Of a stretch of 64,000 bases of DNA, positions 11,961 to 22,140 are shown piece by piece (within the stretch, counting starts at the first letter, position 1; each line of letters starts with the position of its first letter). Below the pieces are notes generated by a model that was not told the DNA's origin, did not search any database, and was given only the letters and a program-made list of their open reading frames with translations. The DNA is taken from NCBI GenBank assembly GCA_015680905.1, contig CM027379.1, positions 32,382,501 to 32,446,500 on the forward strand. Reading direction: 5' to 3'. Source of the DNA: Coptis chinensis (taxonomy: Eukaryota > Streptophyta > Magnoliopsida > Ranunculales > Ranunculaceae). The position numbers and the translations under genes were made by a program.

Positions 11961-13055
11961 GTCATCTTCTTCACCTCACCAGGCAGCCTCTCCTCCACCA
12001 CCAGCCACCACTAGTTCTTCTCCTCCACCACACAAAACCTAACTGAAACTACTCCAATGCAAAACCCCTACCACTTTAATTAAGGCAAAAACCTCAAATC
12101 CTCAAATCCAAACCCTTCATCCAATCTAAATCTCAAATTTGCGCCGCCATTAACCGCCATTAACAACCCTTCAAAGCTCCGAACAGCACCCAAATCTCCA
12201 GCACTCCATCACCCCACTACCACCAAACATAAACTAACCCACAACCACCACAGTATAAACATTAACAAGGTTAAAAATAGTTAACAATACCGATTTCTAT
12301 GGGTTGGCGGCTCCATTAACGCCGGTTCAACGCTTCCACAACACCCCAAATCGTATACAACAACAACCCAACATCCATCCCTAAACACAGTTCAATCAAC
12401 ACACTTCACCCATCCACCCCGACAATTTAACCATTGATTTCAATCTCGACAGTTTAACCACCGATTTCAACCAACAAATACCCCAATCCACAGTTCAAAT
12501 ATAAATATCTACACCACCACAGTATGGGTTCAAAACCACAACCAAGAGAGTTCAAATACTAGACCTGATCGATTCTCTCTTTTGGGCTTGGCGACGCCAT
12601 TAACAGCCCATCAAGCTTCGACAGTTAAATGTCGAATTTTCGAGTCTCAACAGAGTTTCAAAAGACAATTTAACCAATTTTAACAACTACAGGATGAATG
12701 ATAATAACAGAATAATGAACCGAAAACATGAGCAGAAACTTTTAACAGTAAAGTTAGACGTGAACTAAAAAACTAATCTACTCACCTTTATTAACAGCTC
12801 GACGAATCCCTCCTAGTCCGAATCGTCGTGCTCCAACGCTCTAGCTAACAAGCTTTTATCTCCGCCTCCATTTTTTTTATTTTATTTTTATCTCTCAACC
12901 CTAATCTCTAGAAAAATATGAATATATACTCGGGTTTGAAACCTAAGCCCAACACAGACTTGGGCCCAGAAATCAGGTCCACATATCCCAAATCCAATCC
13001 AACAAATTTTAAATAAATAAATAAATACATACATATTTTAAATACGGGAGTTACA

Positions 13056-13464
13056 TATTTAGTCTTACTCATACCAACAAATTCAATTTGCTGACCCATG
13101 TTTGCTTTGTTTTGCAATGTGGGTGTGTTCTTGGAAACATAGATGGTGGAGTGCAGTGGATGAGGACACGTGATTTGGATTTGCTCTTGGAGTCTTATGG
13201 TTTAAGTTTTTCTGAAGTGTACGGTTTTGTTTTGAGATAGATGTAATAAAGTTGGTTAGTTTCTTTGTAGTTTAGTAATGTGATTGAAAGATTGTTCCTT
13301 TTGGTTTTAAATTTGATCTCATATTTTAATATCGTGGTTGATAATATGTTATTAGGGTTTCGTTTCATCCTAGGTTTTTAGATGATTGAATAGGGTGACG
13401 ATTGAGATAATTATATCTTTGATAATTCCCTATTTCAAATTTTCTGGAAATTTGGGGTGTAACA
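13056..13464 (+). repeat. Old LTR-like fragment, right piece
   Basis: Starts with the TATTT duplication of LTR-T copy 1 and ends GGGGTGTAACA at 13464, where copia sequence begins at once. I infer that it is the 3' end of an LTR whose earlier parts are 1-521 and 9405-9453. No gene is seen. Confidence 0.45.
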
Positions 13465-14219
13465 CATTCTTTCTGCTAACCCATTCTACTGTGGCATGCC
13501 CCTCACTGTCTAGTGTCTAGCAATACCCTATGCGCACATAACTCTTTGAAAGGACCATAGGTATACTCAATATACCATTATCAGACCTCAAAGTCTTTAT
13601 CTTTCTTTCTATGTGTTTCTCAACTATTGCTTTCCACCTTTTAAATGTCTCAAAAACTTCATCCTTGGACTTCAAGATATATACCCACACATAGCGTGTA
13701 TAATCATCGACGAAAGAGACATAATACCGATTACCTCCCTTAGAAGCCACTCTAGAGGGTCCCCACACATCCAAATGCACATAATCCAGGATGTCTCTCG
13801 TCTTGTGTTTGCTTGTACCGAACTTGACTCTGCACTGCTTGCCATAGACACAATGCTCACAGAATTCCATATATACTTGGTTTCTCTAAGTCTTTCAGTA
13901 TCCCTCACTTGCACAACTCAAACAATCTCTTTTGGCTCATATGCCCAAGGCGCATATGCCATAATTTTGTGCACTCAAAATCAGCACCACATATACCCAC
14001 TGCTACATCGCCTATCACTGTACTACCCAACAAAGTATATGAGTTTCCATGTCTTTGACCCTTCATAATGACTAAAGAGCCACTAAGAATCTTTAGGACT
14101 CCACCATTTCCCACAAACTTGTGGCCTTTGGAATCCAAGGTACCAAGAGAAATAAGGTTCTTCTTTAGCTCAGGAACATGCCTCACATCGGTTAAAGTCC
14201 TCACTACACCATCATGCAT
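13465..14219 (-). pseudogene. Copia pre-integrase and integrase fragment
   Basis: The piece 13905-14219 has the pre-integrase pattern with [15 protein letters not shown] and [10 protein letters not shown]. The piece 13517-13870 continues with FCEHCVYGKQ, the first catalytic Asp in LDVWGPS, and YYVSFVDDYTRYVW, then LRSDNG with the second Asp. The reading then shifts; near 13465 a remnant of the NG.AERM segment carrying the catalytic Glu is recognisable with an in-frame stop. The two pieces are in different frames. Confidence 0.85.
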
Positions 14220-14360
14220 CTTGACCCGAATAGTTCAAATTCCTACCATCTTACAAGCAACGTCATTACCCATCAAAACGGAACCTCCACTCAAGTTCTC
14301 ATAGGTAGAAAATCACTTCCTATTTAGACACATGTGGTAGGAACACCCGGAATCAAGAAT

Positions 14361-14690
14361 TCACTTTTCGGTCATGTGGTTGTCTTGTGTAGACACCAAA
14401 AAACTTACATCATCCCCATTGAAGCTGGAAGCAAGACTTGCTTCACTAACATCCTCATTCTCAAACTTACCACTAATCTTGTTACCCTTTTTCAGGCTAG
14501 GGCAATCACATAGATAATGTCCCTTTTCCTTGCAATTGTAGCACCTTACATGTTTTAAAGGCTTCTTAGAACTACCCTTCCACTTGCTTATGGAAGTCAT
14601 ATCATTCGACATCACCATCGTCGTCTTTTCTTATGCTTCTTTATCAAACTTTTCTTGTTTAAACTTTGTTATTGACATCTTGGGAGCCAT
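14361..14690 (-). pseudogene. Copia gag remnant with zinc knuckle
   Basis: Translation would start at the ATG at 14690 (MAPKMSITKF). After about 20 codons there is a stop, then a stretch with the CCHC knuckle CYNCKEKGHYLCDC. The usual ~200-residue capsid-like part between them is missing, so the gag has a large internal deletion. Confidence 0.75.
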
Positions 14691-14810
14691 TTCTACAAGT
14701 CACACAAAGTAACCCACAAGACAACTCACTCGGGAATTTTATCAAACACCTTGTCTACGCAAATTCCGAGCACTATGGTTCTTCACCAAAACTCAAAATC
14801 CTAAGTCGTA

Positions 14811-14828
14811 TACCGCTCTCTGATACCA
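14811..14828 (-). other. Copia primer binding site, tRNA-Met
   Basis: On the minus strand TGGTATCAGAGA lies two bases after the LTR end, the standard initiator tRNA-Met site of plant copia elements. It fixes the LTR boundary at 14831. Confidence 0.85.
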
Positions 14829-14830
14829 AT

Positions 14831-15510
14831 TGTTGATGATAAACAACTGCAGAAACAACGTTATCCACTATAAATAGATCAACCCTACACAAGGATTGAT
14901 CATTCTCTCTAGACAAGACTTCAACACCCTCCAAGTATTATCCCAACACTTCTCAATATCAACTAACAATCATATAAAGTAAATAGAGAAGATAAAAGCA
15001 TACTCACACAAGACCATGTTTTACGTGGTTCGACAATTTGCCTACGTCCACACTGTGAGCCTTTGATGGATTAGATGTACTAGATACAAGATTACAAAGA
15101 GGATCACTCAACACTCACTTAGAATGTATCACTCACACTCACAAAGAATGTTCACTCTCTTTTCTTCTTGGTTTAGTTCTCTCATAATCTCTCTTTCTTA
15201 GAAAAAGATTTCTCTCACAAAGAAATGTTAAGTTTTAGAAAAAAAAACTTTTCTTTTTGTACTAGACCGAAAATGACGAAAATGAGATCGATTGGACTCG
15301 CATCTTGGCGCTTTGGGCAAAAGGCATAGTAAAAGCTAGCGCCCTCTACTTTTCCAACTTCAACTTCCAGTATTGTGGGCACATGTGCCCCTTGGGCCTG
15401 GCTAAAGAAGAGCGCGTGCACGCCCTCTTCTCTGACAGCAAAAAATGAACAATACTAAAAAAACAACAATTACTATCTTGTTATCAGTACTACTCCTAGG
15501 AGTCCTAGCA
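14831..15510 (-). repeat. Copia 5' LTR
   Basis: Starts TGTTGATGAT on the plus strand (the LTR 3' end on the minus strand). The far end at CCTAGCA (15510) is judged from the TG/CA rule; 15512 is also possible. Confidence 0.6.
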
Positions 15511-15695
15511 CATAAAAAGGAGAGAACTGATGATGACCAAGACCGGTATCTTAAAAATACCCATAAGAGCATTCCTAATGCAAGTCATTATTTTTCCCCT
15601 CTTTTCACCTCCACGTAGGCAGTATTTTCTCTCTTTTTCACTGTTTTGGTGAAAAACAAGGTGAAGCTGCCCAATGCAAATGTGAATATTAACCT

Positions 15696-15866
15696 CGGAT
15701 GGGATGTTAGATTCTGTCTGGATGTAAAAATCGAAAAAACGCTCTGAACGGAATGAAATATCCCGTCTGAAATTTTAAAAAAAAACCGAAAAAAAGTTGA
15801 AAATCATGCGAGACGGAATGAAAAAAAAAAACCCCATTTAAATTTAAATAAATAAATAAATAAAAA

Positions 15867-15935
<69 letters not shown>

Positions 15936-15958
15936 AACGGAATCCAACATCCCGTCCG
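15696..15958. repeat. Nested inverted repeat inside the MITE
   Basis: CGGATGGGATGTTAGATTC at the left pairs with GAATCCAACATCCCGTCCG at the right. Probably a second MITE inserted in the first; no clear target duplication is visible. Confidence 0.55.
15871..15933 (+). repeat. CA microsatellite, about 31 units
   Basis: Uninterrupted (CA)n. The Cys-Val reading frame over it is an artefact. Confidence 0.97.
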
Positions 15959-16121
15959 AAGTTCACAATTCAGCCACTATCTCAGTTGAAGGTTTCACCT
16001 TCGTTTTGACTTGGGAAAATAGTCACCTTAGTATTCACCTTTGCATTGGGCAAATAGTTTAAACCATTTGGAGGTGAATAAAGTCACAAACCCACCATAA
16101 TGACTTACATTAGGAATGCTC

Positions 16122-16411
16122 TAAAGCGAAACATATGCATGTATTTGTAAACATCTTATCAAAACGAATTCTTCTATTGTTTATGGTTATCATTTGCATT
16201 TCGCTAAGAGACTTGCAATAAATGGATCTTAAATAAATGGCAGAGAAAATAAAACGTCTTTGTGGAATAGGTGGAAATGGGTGAGTTTCCTCGAATAAAT
16301 GTTTGTGGATAAATCCTTTAATTCATTAATAGTTATTAAAGTTCAATCTTTCAGAGATGTTTCAAAATGTTTCCAACAATATTTTGAAAAAAAAGGAGAA
16401 GAGATAAATCA
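16122..16411. other. Intergenic remnant left of Tat-2
   Basis: AT-rich sequence without recognisable genes. Its last bases AATCA (16407-16411) are the Tat-2 target duplication, so it originally continued at 25041. Confidence 0.6.
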
Positions 16412-16952
16412 TGTGAGGGAGTAATATCCTCATTAAAGAATATTAAGCACGCGTTGAGCATAAATAGAGATCGCTGCGTAATCAGGACGTCGTCCCCCAA
16501 GATCGATCCGCGAGCAGCTCGCTTTACGTAGGTGGTACACTCCAGATCGCTCAAGAAGATTGAACGACCTAGAGTGGAACGCTGCGGATAAAGACATTTT
16601 CCTTAATCCAAGGGTAATCATTACCAAAGCCATATCTGTACTTCCAATTACCGGGAATTATGAACTACTGCACCCACTCCCAATGATCACCGCCTTCCTA
16701 CCAGAACCAACCTAACACTCATTCGTAATCTCCACCCTACATATGTATAAGGGGATACACGTGTCTGAAAGATGAACACCCTTTTGTGCCTATAAATACC
16801 ACCTACATGAACTACGTCAGACCTGATTCTTCTCTGCCCCAGAATCAAGAGAAGATACGTAGGCAACTCGCTACTTAGCGAACTCGGTCTAAACCAAATC
16901 CAATCCCTTTCTTCTTCCACCCGTATATGTAAAGGAAGAACGCACCTTTACA
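16412..16952 (+). repeat. Tat-2 5' LTR
   Basis: 541 bp, starting TGTGAGGGAG and ending CCTTTACA; a near-identical copy is at 24496-25035. Confidence 0.96.
16791..16798 (+). promoter_or_regulatory. TATA box in Tat-2 5' LTR
   Basis: TATAAATA, a strong plant TATA match, conserved at 24875-24882 in the 3' LTR. It would start element transcription about 30 bp downstream. Confidence 0.7.
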
Positions 16953-16953
16953 T

Positions 16954-16971
16954 TGGCGCCGTTTGTAGTCT
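16954..16971 (+). other. Tat-2 primer binding site
   Basis: TGGCGCCGTTTGTAGTCT one base after the LTR; nine to ten bases are complementary to the plant tRNA-Asp 3' end, the rest poorly. Confidence 0.7.
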
Positions 16972-17042
16972 CGATTACTTGAGATACTAATTCCACACAG
17001 ATCATCAAAACACAAAAACGAAAATTTTCAAGCCCACGAAGC

Positions 17043-18135
17043 ATGGCAAGCCTCGAAGCTCAAGTTCAAAGCCTTGCGAACCAGTTAGTTAGGTTTGACC
17101 AACGAAAGCATTTCCTTGCTCCGGCAGGAAAATGTCGCTCTTCGTGCGCAAGTGGACGCACAACAACAACCAGCTGGGGAATGTTGCTGAGAACGGCATC
17201 AATGAAGTTAATCAACAAATTAATGAATTATCGCAAAGGATTGGTCAAAGCGCAATGAGAAAAGACGTAACCCAAATCGTTCAGAAAATGCTCAAGACGT
17301 ATCGTGCATCGCCATTCACCACAGAGGTACTAAATAAACCCTCTCCTCAGGATTTCGTTCATCCACGTTTTCCGATGTACGACGGCAACACATGTCCTGG
17401 GCAACATGTGGCTCGTTATATCCAAAGCTTGGCATTATATAGTGCACCAGAGTTCGATCATCTCCACTGTCGCTTGTTCCCTGCAAGTCTAAAAAATGGA
17501 GCACTCGATTTGTTTTTCTCACTCGAGCCGGACTCGATAAAGACCTTCAAGCAACTTACCGATTCATTTGCTAGCCAGTATGTGCATAACAGACGAAAGA
17601 AACCTGATCTAGACTCGCTGTTCCAGCTCTCACTAGGTGAAGACGAAACAATTCATGAATTTTTAAGTCGGTTCAAAGCCCGAACTCCATCGCGGCATGG
17701 AAGCAGGATTGAAAGAGTCTTTTGCCACCTTGGCATTTTACAACGCTTGTCGTGTGCGCAACACAGCACTCGCCAAATCGCTGATGAAAGAGCGTCCCGA
17801 GACTTTGTCCGAGCTATACGCTCGAGTCGACAAGTATATAAAGTTGCAAGAAGGCCTGAAGCGTCAAGGCCTACCGGAAGAAGAAGAGGTCGCAGCAATA
17901 TCAGATGATCCCCCAATCTCCAAAAAAAGCCCGCATAAATGAGAGAAAGAAAGGGTGTGAGAATAAATAGCAACCGCGAGCTCACCATCCTGACACGCTC
18001 GCCCAATTACATCCTAGAAAAGATCAAGCGAGCTTCATATTTCCGACCTGATGTGCGGTAACCAGTGGACCGACCTAACAAACCGTACTGTGCATTTCAC
18101 CGAGCCAAGTGTCACGAGACTGATGCATGCTGGGG
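17043..18135 (+). pseudogene. Tat-2 gag, frameshifted and split
   Basis: ATG at 17043 opens a frame that is replaced by the frame of 17132-17908. This holds the capsid-like region: FPMYDGNT, HVARYIQSLALYS, LPASLK-type and FASQYVHNRR, usual in Tat Gag. Near 17690 the sense frame shifts again to 17697-17942 (AFYNACRV, ELYARVDKYIKL). The zinc-knuckle-like motif CAFHRAKCHETDACW (about 18086-18130) has Cys where Gly is usual, and is cut immediately afterwards by the hAT element at 18136. Confidence 0.82.
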
Positions 18136-18673
18136 TAGGGGTGCAAGTGGATATCCAAATATTCGAATCCGATTCGAATTCATATTCGAAAAATCGATAT
18201 TATCCGAAAATTTCAGATTCGAATTCGGATATTTTTTTTTATGTTCGAACTGGTTTCGATACGGATTCGATACTGACATATCCGCATCCGATAATATCCG
18301 ATCCGATTTAAAAAATTAATAGTTTTTATATATAATTTATTTATTTATTTTTTATTGTATAAAATATTATATAAAATCATAAACTAATAATATAAAACTA
18401 TAATAACAAAATAATAATAATAAATGACAAATATATATATATTTATACTAGTTTTTATAGTGGTAAAATGAATTATTCAAAGCAAATAAAATTTAAATTA
18501 ATTTTTATTTTCGGATCGGATATTATCCGATATCTGTTTTGGATATCCAAATCGGATTCGATAAATTTTTAATATCCATCGGATTCGGATTCGATTCGAT
18601 ATCGGTATAAATTTTCGGATTCGGATTCGGATACAGACATATCCACATCCGAACATATCCGTTTGCACCCCTA
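18136..18673. mobile_element. Non-autonomous hAT element, 538 bp
   Basis: Perfect 11-bp terminal inverted repeats TAGGGGTGCAA / TTGCACCCCTA and an exact 8-bp target duplication TGCTGGGG (18128-18135, 18674-18681). Its interior is built of GATATCCGAATC-like words on both strands around an AT-rich core (18310-18500). No transposase. Confidence 0.93.
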
Positions 18674-19684
18674 TGCTGGGGGCTAAAGCACTACCTCCAA
18701 GATCTCATCGAAGTAGGGCATATCAAACAGTACACTAACATAGCCGACGGAGATTTATGCCATAAACTCATGGCTCACCGAGTGCGCAGTAGATCCCCAC
18801 CTCGCCATAATCATCACAAGATTCAAGCTCATTCCAGCAGCAGAGGACGTCCCCGCGACCGTGACCGTTCTCGCCAAGAATGCCGACAACATTCGTCAGA
18901 TCGCGACAATGCCAGAACTATTCATATGATCAGTTTCCCTGATGATTCTGTGACATCTTCCAGAGAAAAATGCAGGCGCGTCGGCGCTCTCCAAGAAGTA
19001 TATCACTTTTCTTCGCAGGCGTCACACGCTCCGCGGAGTTCAGGGCGCAACACAGGGGATATTACGTTTACTAAGGACGACCTCAACAAGGTTTGCCTCC
19101 CACACAACGATGCACTTGTTGTCCATGTCAAGATCAACGACTGGATAGTCAAACACCTCCTGATAGACCCTGGCAGTTCGTGCGACATCTTGTTCTATCA
19201 TACAATTCAAGAGATGAACCTACCTAAGTCAGTCTTTATAGATCCGATTGCTCCTCTTTACGGGTTTAATGGCTCCAGGGCCGACCCAATCGGAGTTATC
19301 ATACTTCCAGTGTCAGTGAGATCTAGAGAGGACAAAGTCAGCTTCAATACACGCTTCAGCGTTCTAGACATCAAGTCATCCTATAATGCTATTCTAGGGC
19401 GGCGCTGGATTTACCAAATACAAGCTATACCATCCACGCTGCATCAAGTTCTCTGCTTCCCAGGACCAAGAGGCATGATGGAGCTTCGAAGCAATCAACT
19501 TGAAGCTTATCATTGTAATCAAATCCTTTCTGCAAATAAGACCGCTGACATGTATGTTCACACAAGGAACGAGCCCACCAGCTACACAATGGCCAAAGAC
19601 GGTCACGAGGTCGAGCCAAAACATCAGCAAAAGACGGGGGCTCCAGAAGAAGGTTCATCGCCCTTTTTCGACTCCAGAAAGTAA
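18674..19684 (+). pseudogene. Tat-2 gag tail and protease, changed active site
   Basis: After the hAT element the gag tail resumes (KHYLQDLIEVGHIKQY). The open frame 18770-19684 has a basic Arg/Ser-rich segment, then the protease domain: VKHLLIDPGSSCDILF, with catalytic Asp at 19166-19168 followed by Pro (19169-19171) instead of Thr/Ser/Gly. The later motif AILGRRWIYQIQA is present. The Asp-Pro change should impair the protease; this is inference from the retropepsin family. Confidence 0.82.
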
Positions 19685-20108
19685 TCCAGTCATTGTCGCT
19701 CCACCAGGTTGGATCCCCGAAGTTACATCAGTTATTGTCAATCCAGCAGTTAAGAACCCAGAAGTCACATCCGCCGTTGTTGTTCCACCAGTTAGCACAT
19801 CAGAAATCGCGCCGCCAGATGGTGCACAACAAATCTCAATCCTGAAGGCCACTCCAGAATCTGTTGTCATAACCACAGAGGCCATTCCAGCCCCTGTTGT
19901 CATCGCCACAGACATCACTCCAGCTCATGCGGCCAATTCCACTCTCCCTCGGATCGATAAAGTATCCCCATCTGAGGACGCATCCGTACCAAAGACAACA
20001 TCTCAACAGGCAGACAAAGAGCGAGTGAACCTAGGAACCGAAGATGATCCCAAATCCGTATATGTAGGGGCTAACCTTGACCCCACACTCAAGGCCCAAA
20101 TTTTGTAA
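19500..20108 (+). pseudogene. Tat-2 Pro/Thr/Val-rich linker between protease and RT
   Basis: In another frame from about 19660, a low-complexity segment repeats motifs such as EVTSVIV, EVTSAVV and APVVIATDITPA, ending with VYVGANLDPTLKAQIL, a Tat motif just before reverse transcriptase. About 130 residues of repeated, disordered-looking linker. A frameshift separates it from the protease frame. Confidence 0.6.
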
Positions 20109-20110
20109 AC

Positions 20111-21440
20111 TTTTTGGCCATGAATAAAGATGTTTTCAGTGGTCGATATCGATGTTTTGGAATAGATCCTAATGTTGCGTGTCATAGACTAAACGTGAAC
20201 CCTAATGTCAGACTAGTTCGCCAACGACCTAGAAGACTCTTTCTGCGATTCCAAAAGCCATCAATGATGAAGTCGAAAAACTGAAGCAAGTAAGGTTCAT
20301 TAGAAAAGTAGACTATCCGTGATCGATCGCTAACATTGTCGCAGGTTCAAAAAGAATGGCGGTTAGATGCCTTTTAAGCGTCGACTTCACGAATGTCAAC
20401 CAAAAAACGCCAAAGGATAGCTTCCCCCTACCTCGCATTGACCGACTTGTCGATCAAACGTGTGGCCATGAGCTCATCTCTTTCATGGACGCATACAGTG
20501 GATATAACCAAATTCCACTCGCTGAAGAGGACCAAGAAAAAACATCATTAATCACAGAACAAGGAATCTATTGTTACAACGTCCCTCCCCTCGGACTTAA
20601 GAATGCTGGAGCAATGTACCAGCGTCTTGTCACTGACATGTTCCAGGACATGTTAGGTGACACCATGGAAGTTTACATTGACGACATGGTCGTCAAAAGC
20701 AAGAAAGTGGAAGATCACCTCACTCATCTCGAGAAAACGTTCTCCAGGTTGCGCCAAACTCAAATGAAACTTAATCCTGAGAAGTGTCTCTTTGGAGCAT
20801 CCTCCGGGAAGTTCCTGGGATATCAAGTATCACAAAGAGGGATCGAAGCTAATCCAGATCAAATCCGAGCGTTCTTGGACATGCCCGACCCACAGACAAA
20901 GAAGCAAATTCAGAAATTGTCGGGAATGGTCGCGGCACTTAACCGATTTATATCAAGGGCGTCAGACAAGTGCCGACCTTTCTTGCAACTTCTCAAAAAG
21001 GGACAAGTTTTTAGGTGGAGCGACCAATGCCACCAAGCCGTTCTCCACCCTCAAAGAGTACTGACTACACCCCCATCCCGCCAAGCTTCTACGGATGGCT
21101 TAAACGCCGGGCTATATTTTGGCAAAGGTCGACTTTGCCATTAGCTCAGTTCTTTTCAAAGAAGAAAACACTGAAAAAACCCGCCTACTTTACAAGTAAA
21201 ACGCCATCTAACCGAGAAGAATTACTCGTACATTGAAAGAGCAGTACTCACATTGTTGTACTCAGCAAGAAAATTCAGGCCCTACTTTCAAGCACATCCA
21301 ATCAAGATTCTCACCGACTTACCTTTGAAGAAAATTCTTCACAAAGAAAATAAGACAACTTGCATGGCAGTATGGGCAGAAGAGCTCGGAGAACACCACA
21401 TGGAGTTCACCCCTCGCACTTCACAGAAAGGGTAGGTCGT
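20111..21440 (+). pseudogene. Tat-2 reverse transcriptase and first RNase H
   Basis: The N-terminal 250 bp is full of stops. The palm is open from 20356 to 21050: FMDAYSGYNQIPL, GLKNAGAMYQR, YIDDM at 20674-20688, LNPEKCLFGASSGKFLGY, and the connection ALNRFISRASDKCRPF. The frame then shifts near 21050. RNase H pieces with YSARKFRPYFQAHPIKILTD (21258-21320) and EELGEHHMEF follow, ending at a stop in the segment normally reading KGQVVADFLADF. Confidence 0.87.
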
Positions 21441-21529
21441 GGCTGACTTCCTAGCAGATTTCCCTGTAGATGACCCAAATTAGGAACCATAAGCAGAGGT
21501 CATACCTGCAAAGGAAACCACCAAATCAA

Positions 21530-22140
21530 TATGGTCCCTTTTCGTCGACAGTTCTAGTAATCTTGGAGGAAGTGGAGTCGGCGTCGTCTTAACATCCCCA
21601 GAGGGAGCTATGGTCGAGAAGTCAGTTCGCATTGACTTCGCGACCTCTAACAATGAAGCCGAGTACGAAGCGTTAATAATGGGACTTCGCATGGCGATGC
21701 AACTCGGTGTCAAGGAGCTTCAGGTCTTCAGTGACTCACAACTGGTTGTTCCCCAAATTGCAAAAGAATACATTACTCATGAAGGTAACCTCGCTAAATA
21801 CCTTCAAGTAGTTAATCAGTTACTTCCTTCTTTCAACAAAGTCACGGTACACCATTTTCTGCATGACGAGAACCGTCACTCAGACAGTTTAGCTTATTTG
21901 GCCACTCAAACATCGAACTGCGCCCCTAGACAATTACTCATTGAAGTAGTTGACCGACCTACTTATCAAGTAGAACAGGTATTAGAGATCAGCGACCTAT
22001 GCCCGCTCTCTGCCAATCAAATGAGCCAAACATGGATGCAGCCCATCATTGAATACATCCAACATGGCGTGCTCCCAGACGAGCGTACCAAGGCCAAGCA
22101 AATCCCATATCAAGCGCGCCCTGTTTACTGCGTGCAATAA
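21530..22140 (+). pseudogene. Tat-2 second RNase H-like domain
   Basis: FVDSSSNLGGSGVGVV (about 21541) keeps the first Asp. The open frame 21610-22140 gives NNEAEYEALIMGLRMAM, VFSDSQLVV and RHSDSLAYLA, so all four acidic positions of this domain look present. It ends with an integrase lead-in and a stop at 22138-22140. Confidence 0.85.

Larger units (their letters stand above)
9454..13055 (-). mobile_element. LTR-T copy 1: 3.6-kb solo LTR
   Basis: On the plus strand it starts TGTCACACCC at 9454 and ends GGGAGTTACA at 13055. The exact target duplication TATTT is at 9449-9453 and 13056-13060. Read on the minus strand it starts TGTAAC and ends GGGTGTGACA, an end pair common in plant gypsy LTRs. 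Two more copies are at 34986-51505 and 47599-51092. There is no coding domain, no PBS and no second LTR, so I call it a solo LTR. It holds short repeats of GTTCCTCCATCGAGGCGCC type (9960-10115), GCCAGAAGGGCCA repeats (10560-10680) and GGCCCA-rich DNA (11690-11960). A MITE is inserted at 11114-11301. Confidence 0.82.
13465..15510 (-). mobile_element. Truncated Ty1/copia element
   Basis: Read on the minus strand: an LTR (15510 down to 14831), an initiator tRNA-Met PBS, gag start, zinc knuckle, pre-integrase domain and the integrase core, which stops abruptly at 13465 next to an LTR-like end. Reverse transcriptase, RNase H and the 3' LTR are absent. The LTR-like sequence 13056-13464 probably inserted into this element, with the missing part now outside the window or lost. 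Confidence 0.85.
15567..16121. mobile_element. Tourist-like MITE, 555 bp
   Basis: Terminal inverted repeats GAGCATTCCTAATG...; the 25-bp ends differ at about one base. TAA flanks both sides (15564-15566 and 16122-16124), as expected for PIF/Harbinger insertions. A subterminal inverted repeat around TGCCCAATGCAAA is also present. It contains a further inverted repeat (15696-15958) with a CA microsatellite. Confidence 0.75.

Noticed and set aside
9454..13055. LTR-T as a DNA transposon with terminal inverted repeats
   Set aside because: The similar ends cover only about 10 bases and include the TG...CA rule; the 5-bp duplication and GGGGTGTGACA end fit an LTR better.
15707..15931. Cys/Val-repeat protein on the minus strand
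   Set aside because: It is the translation of the CA microsatellite.
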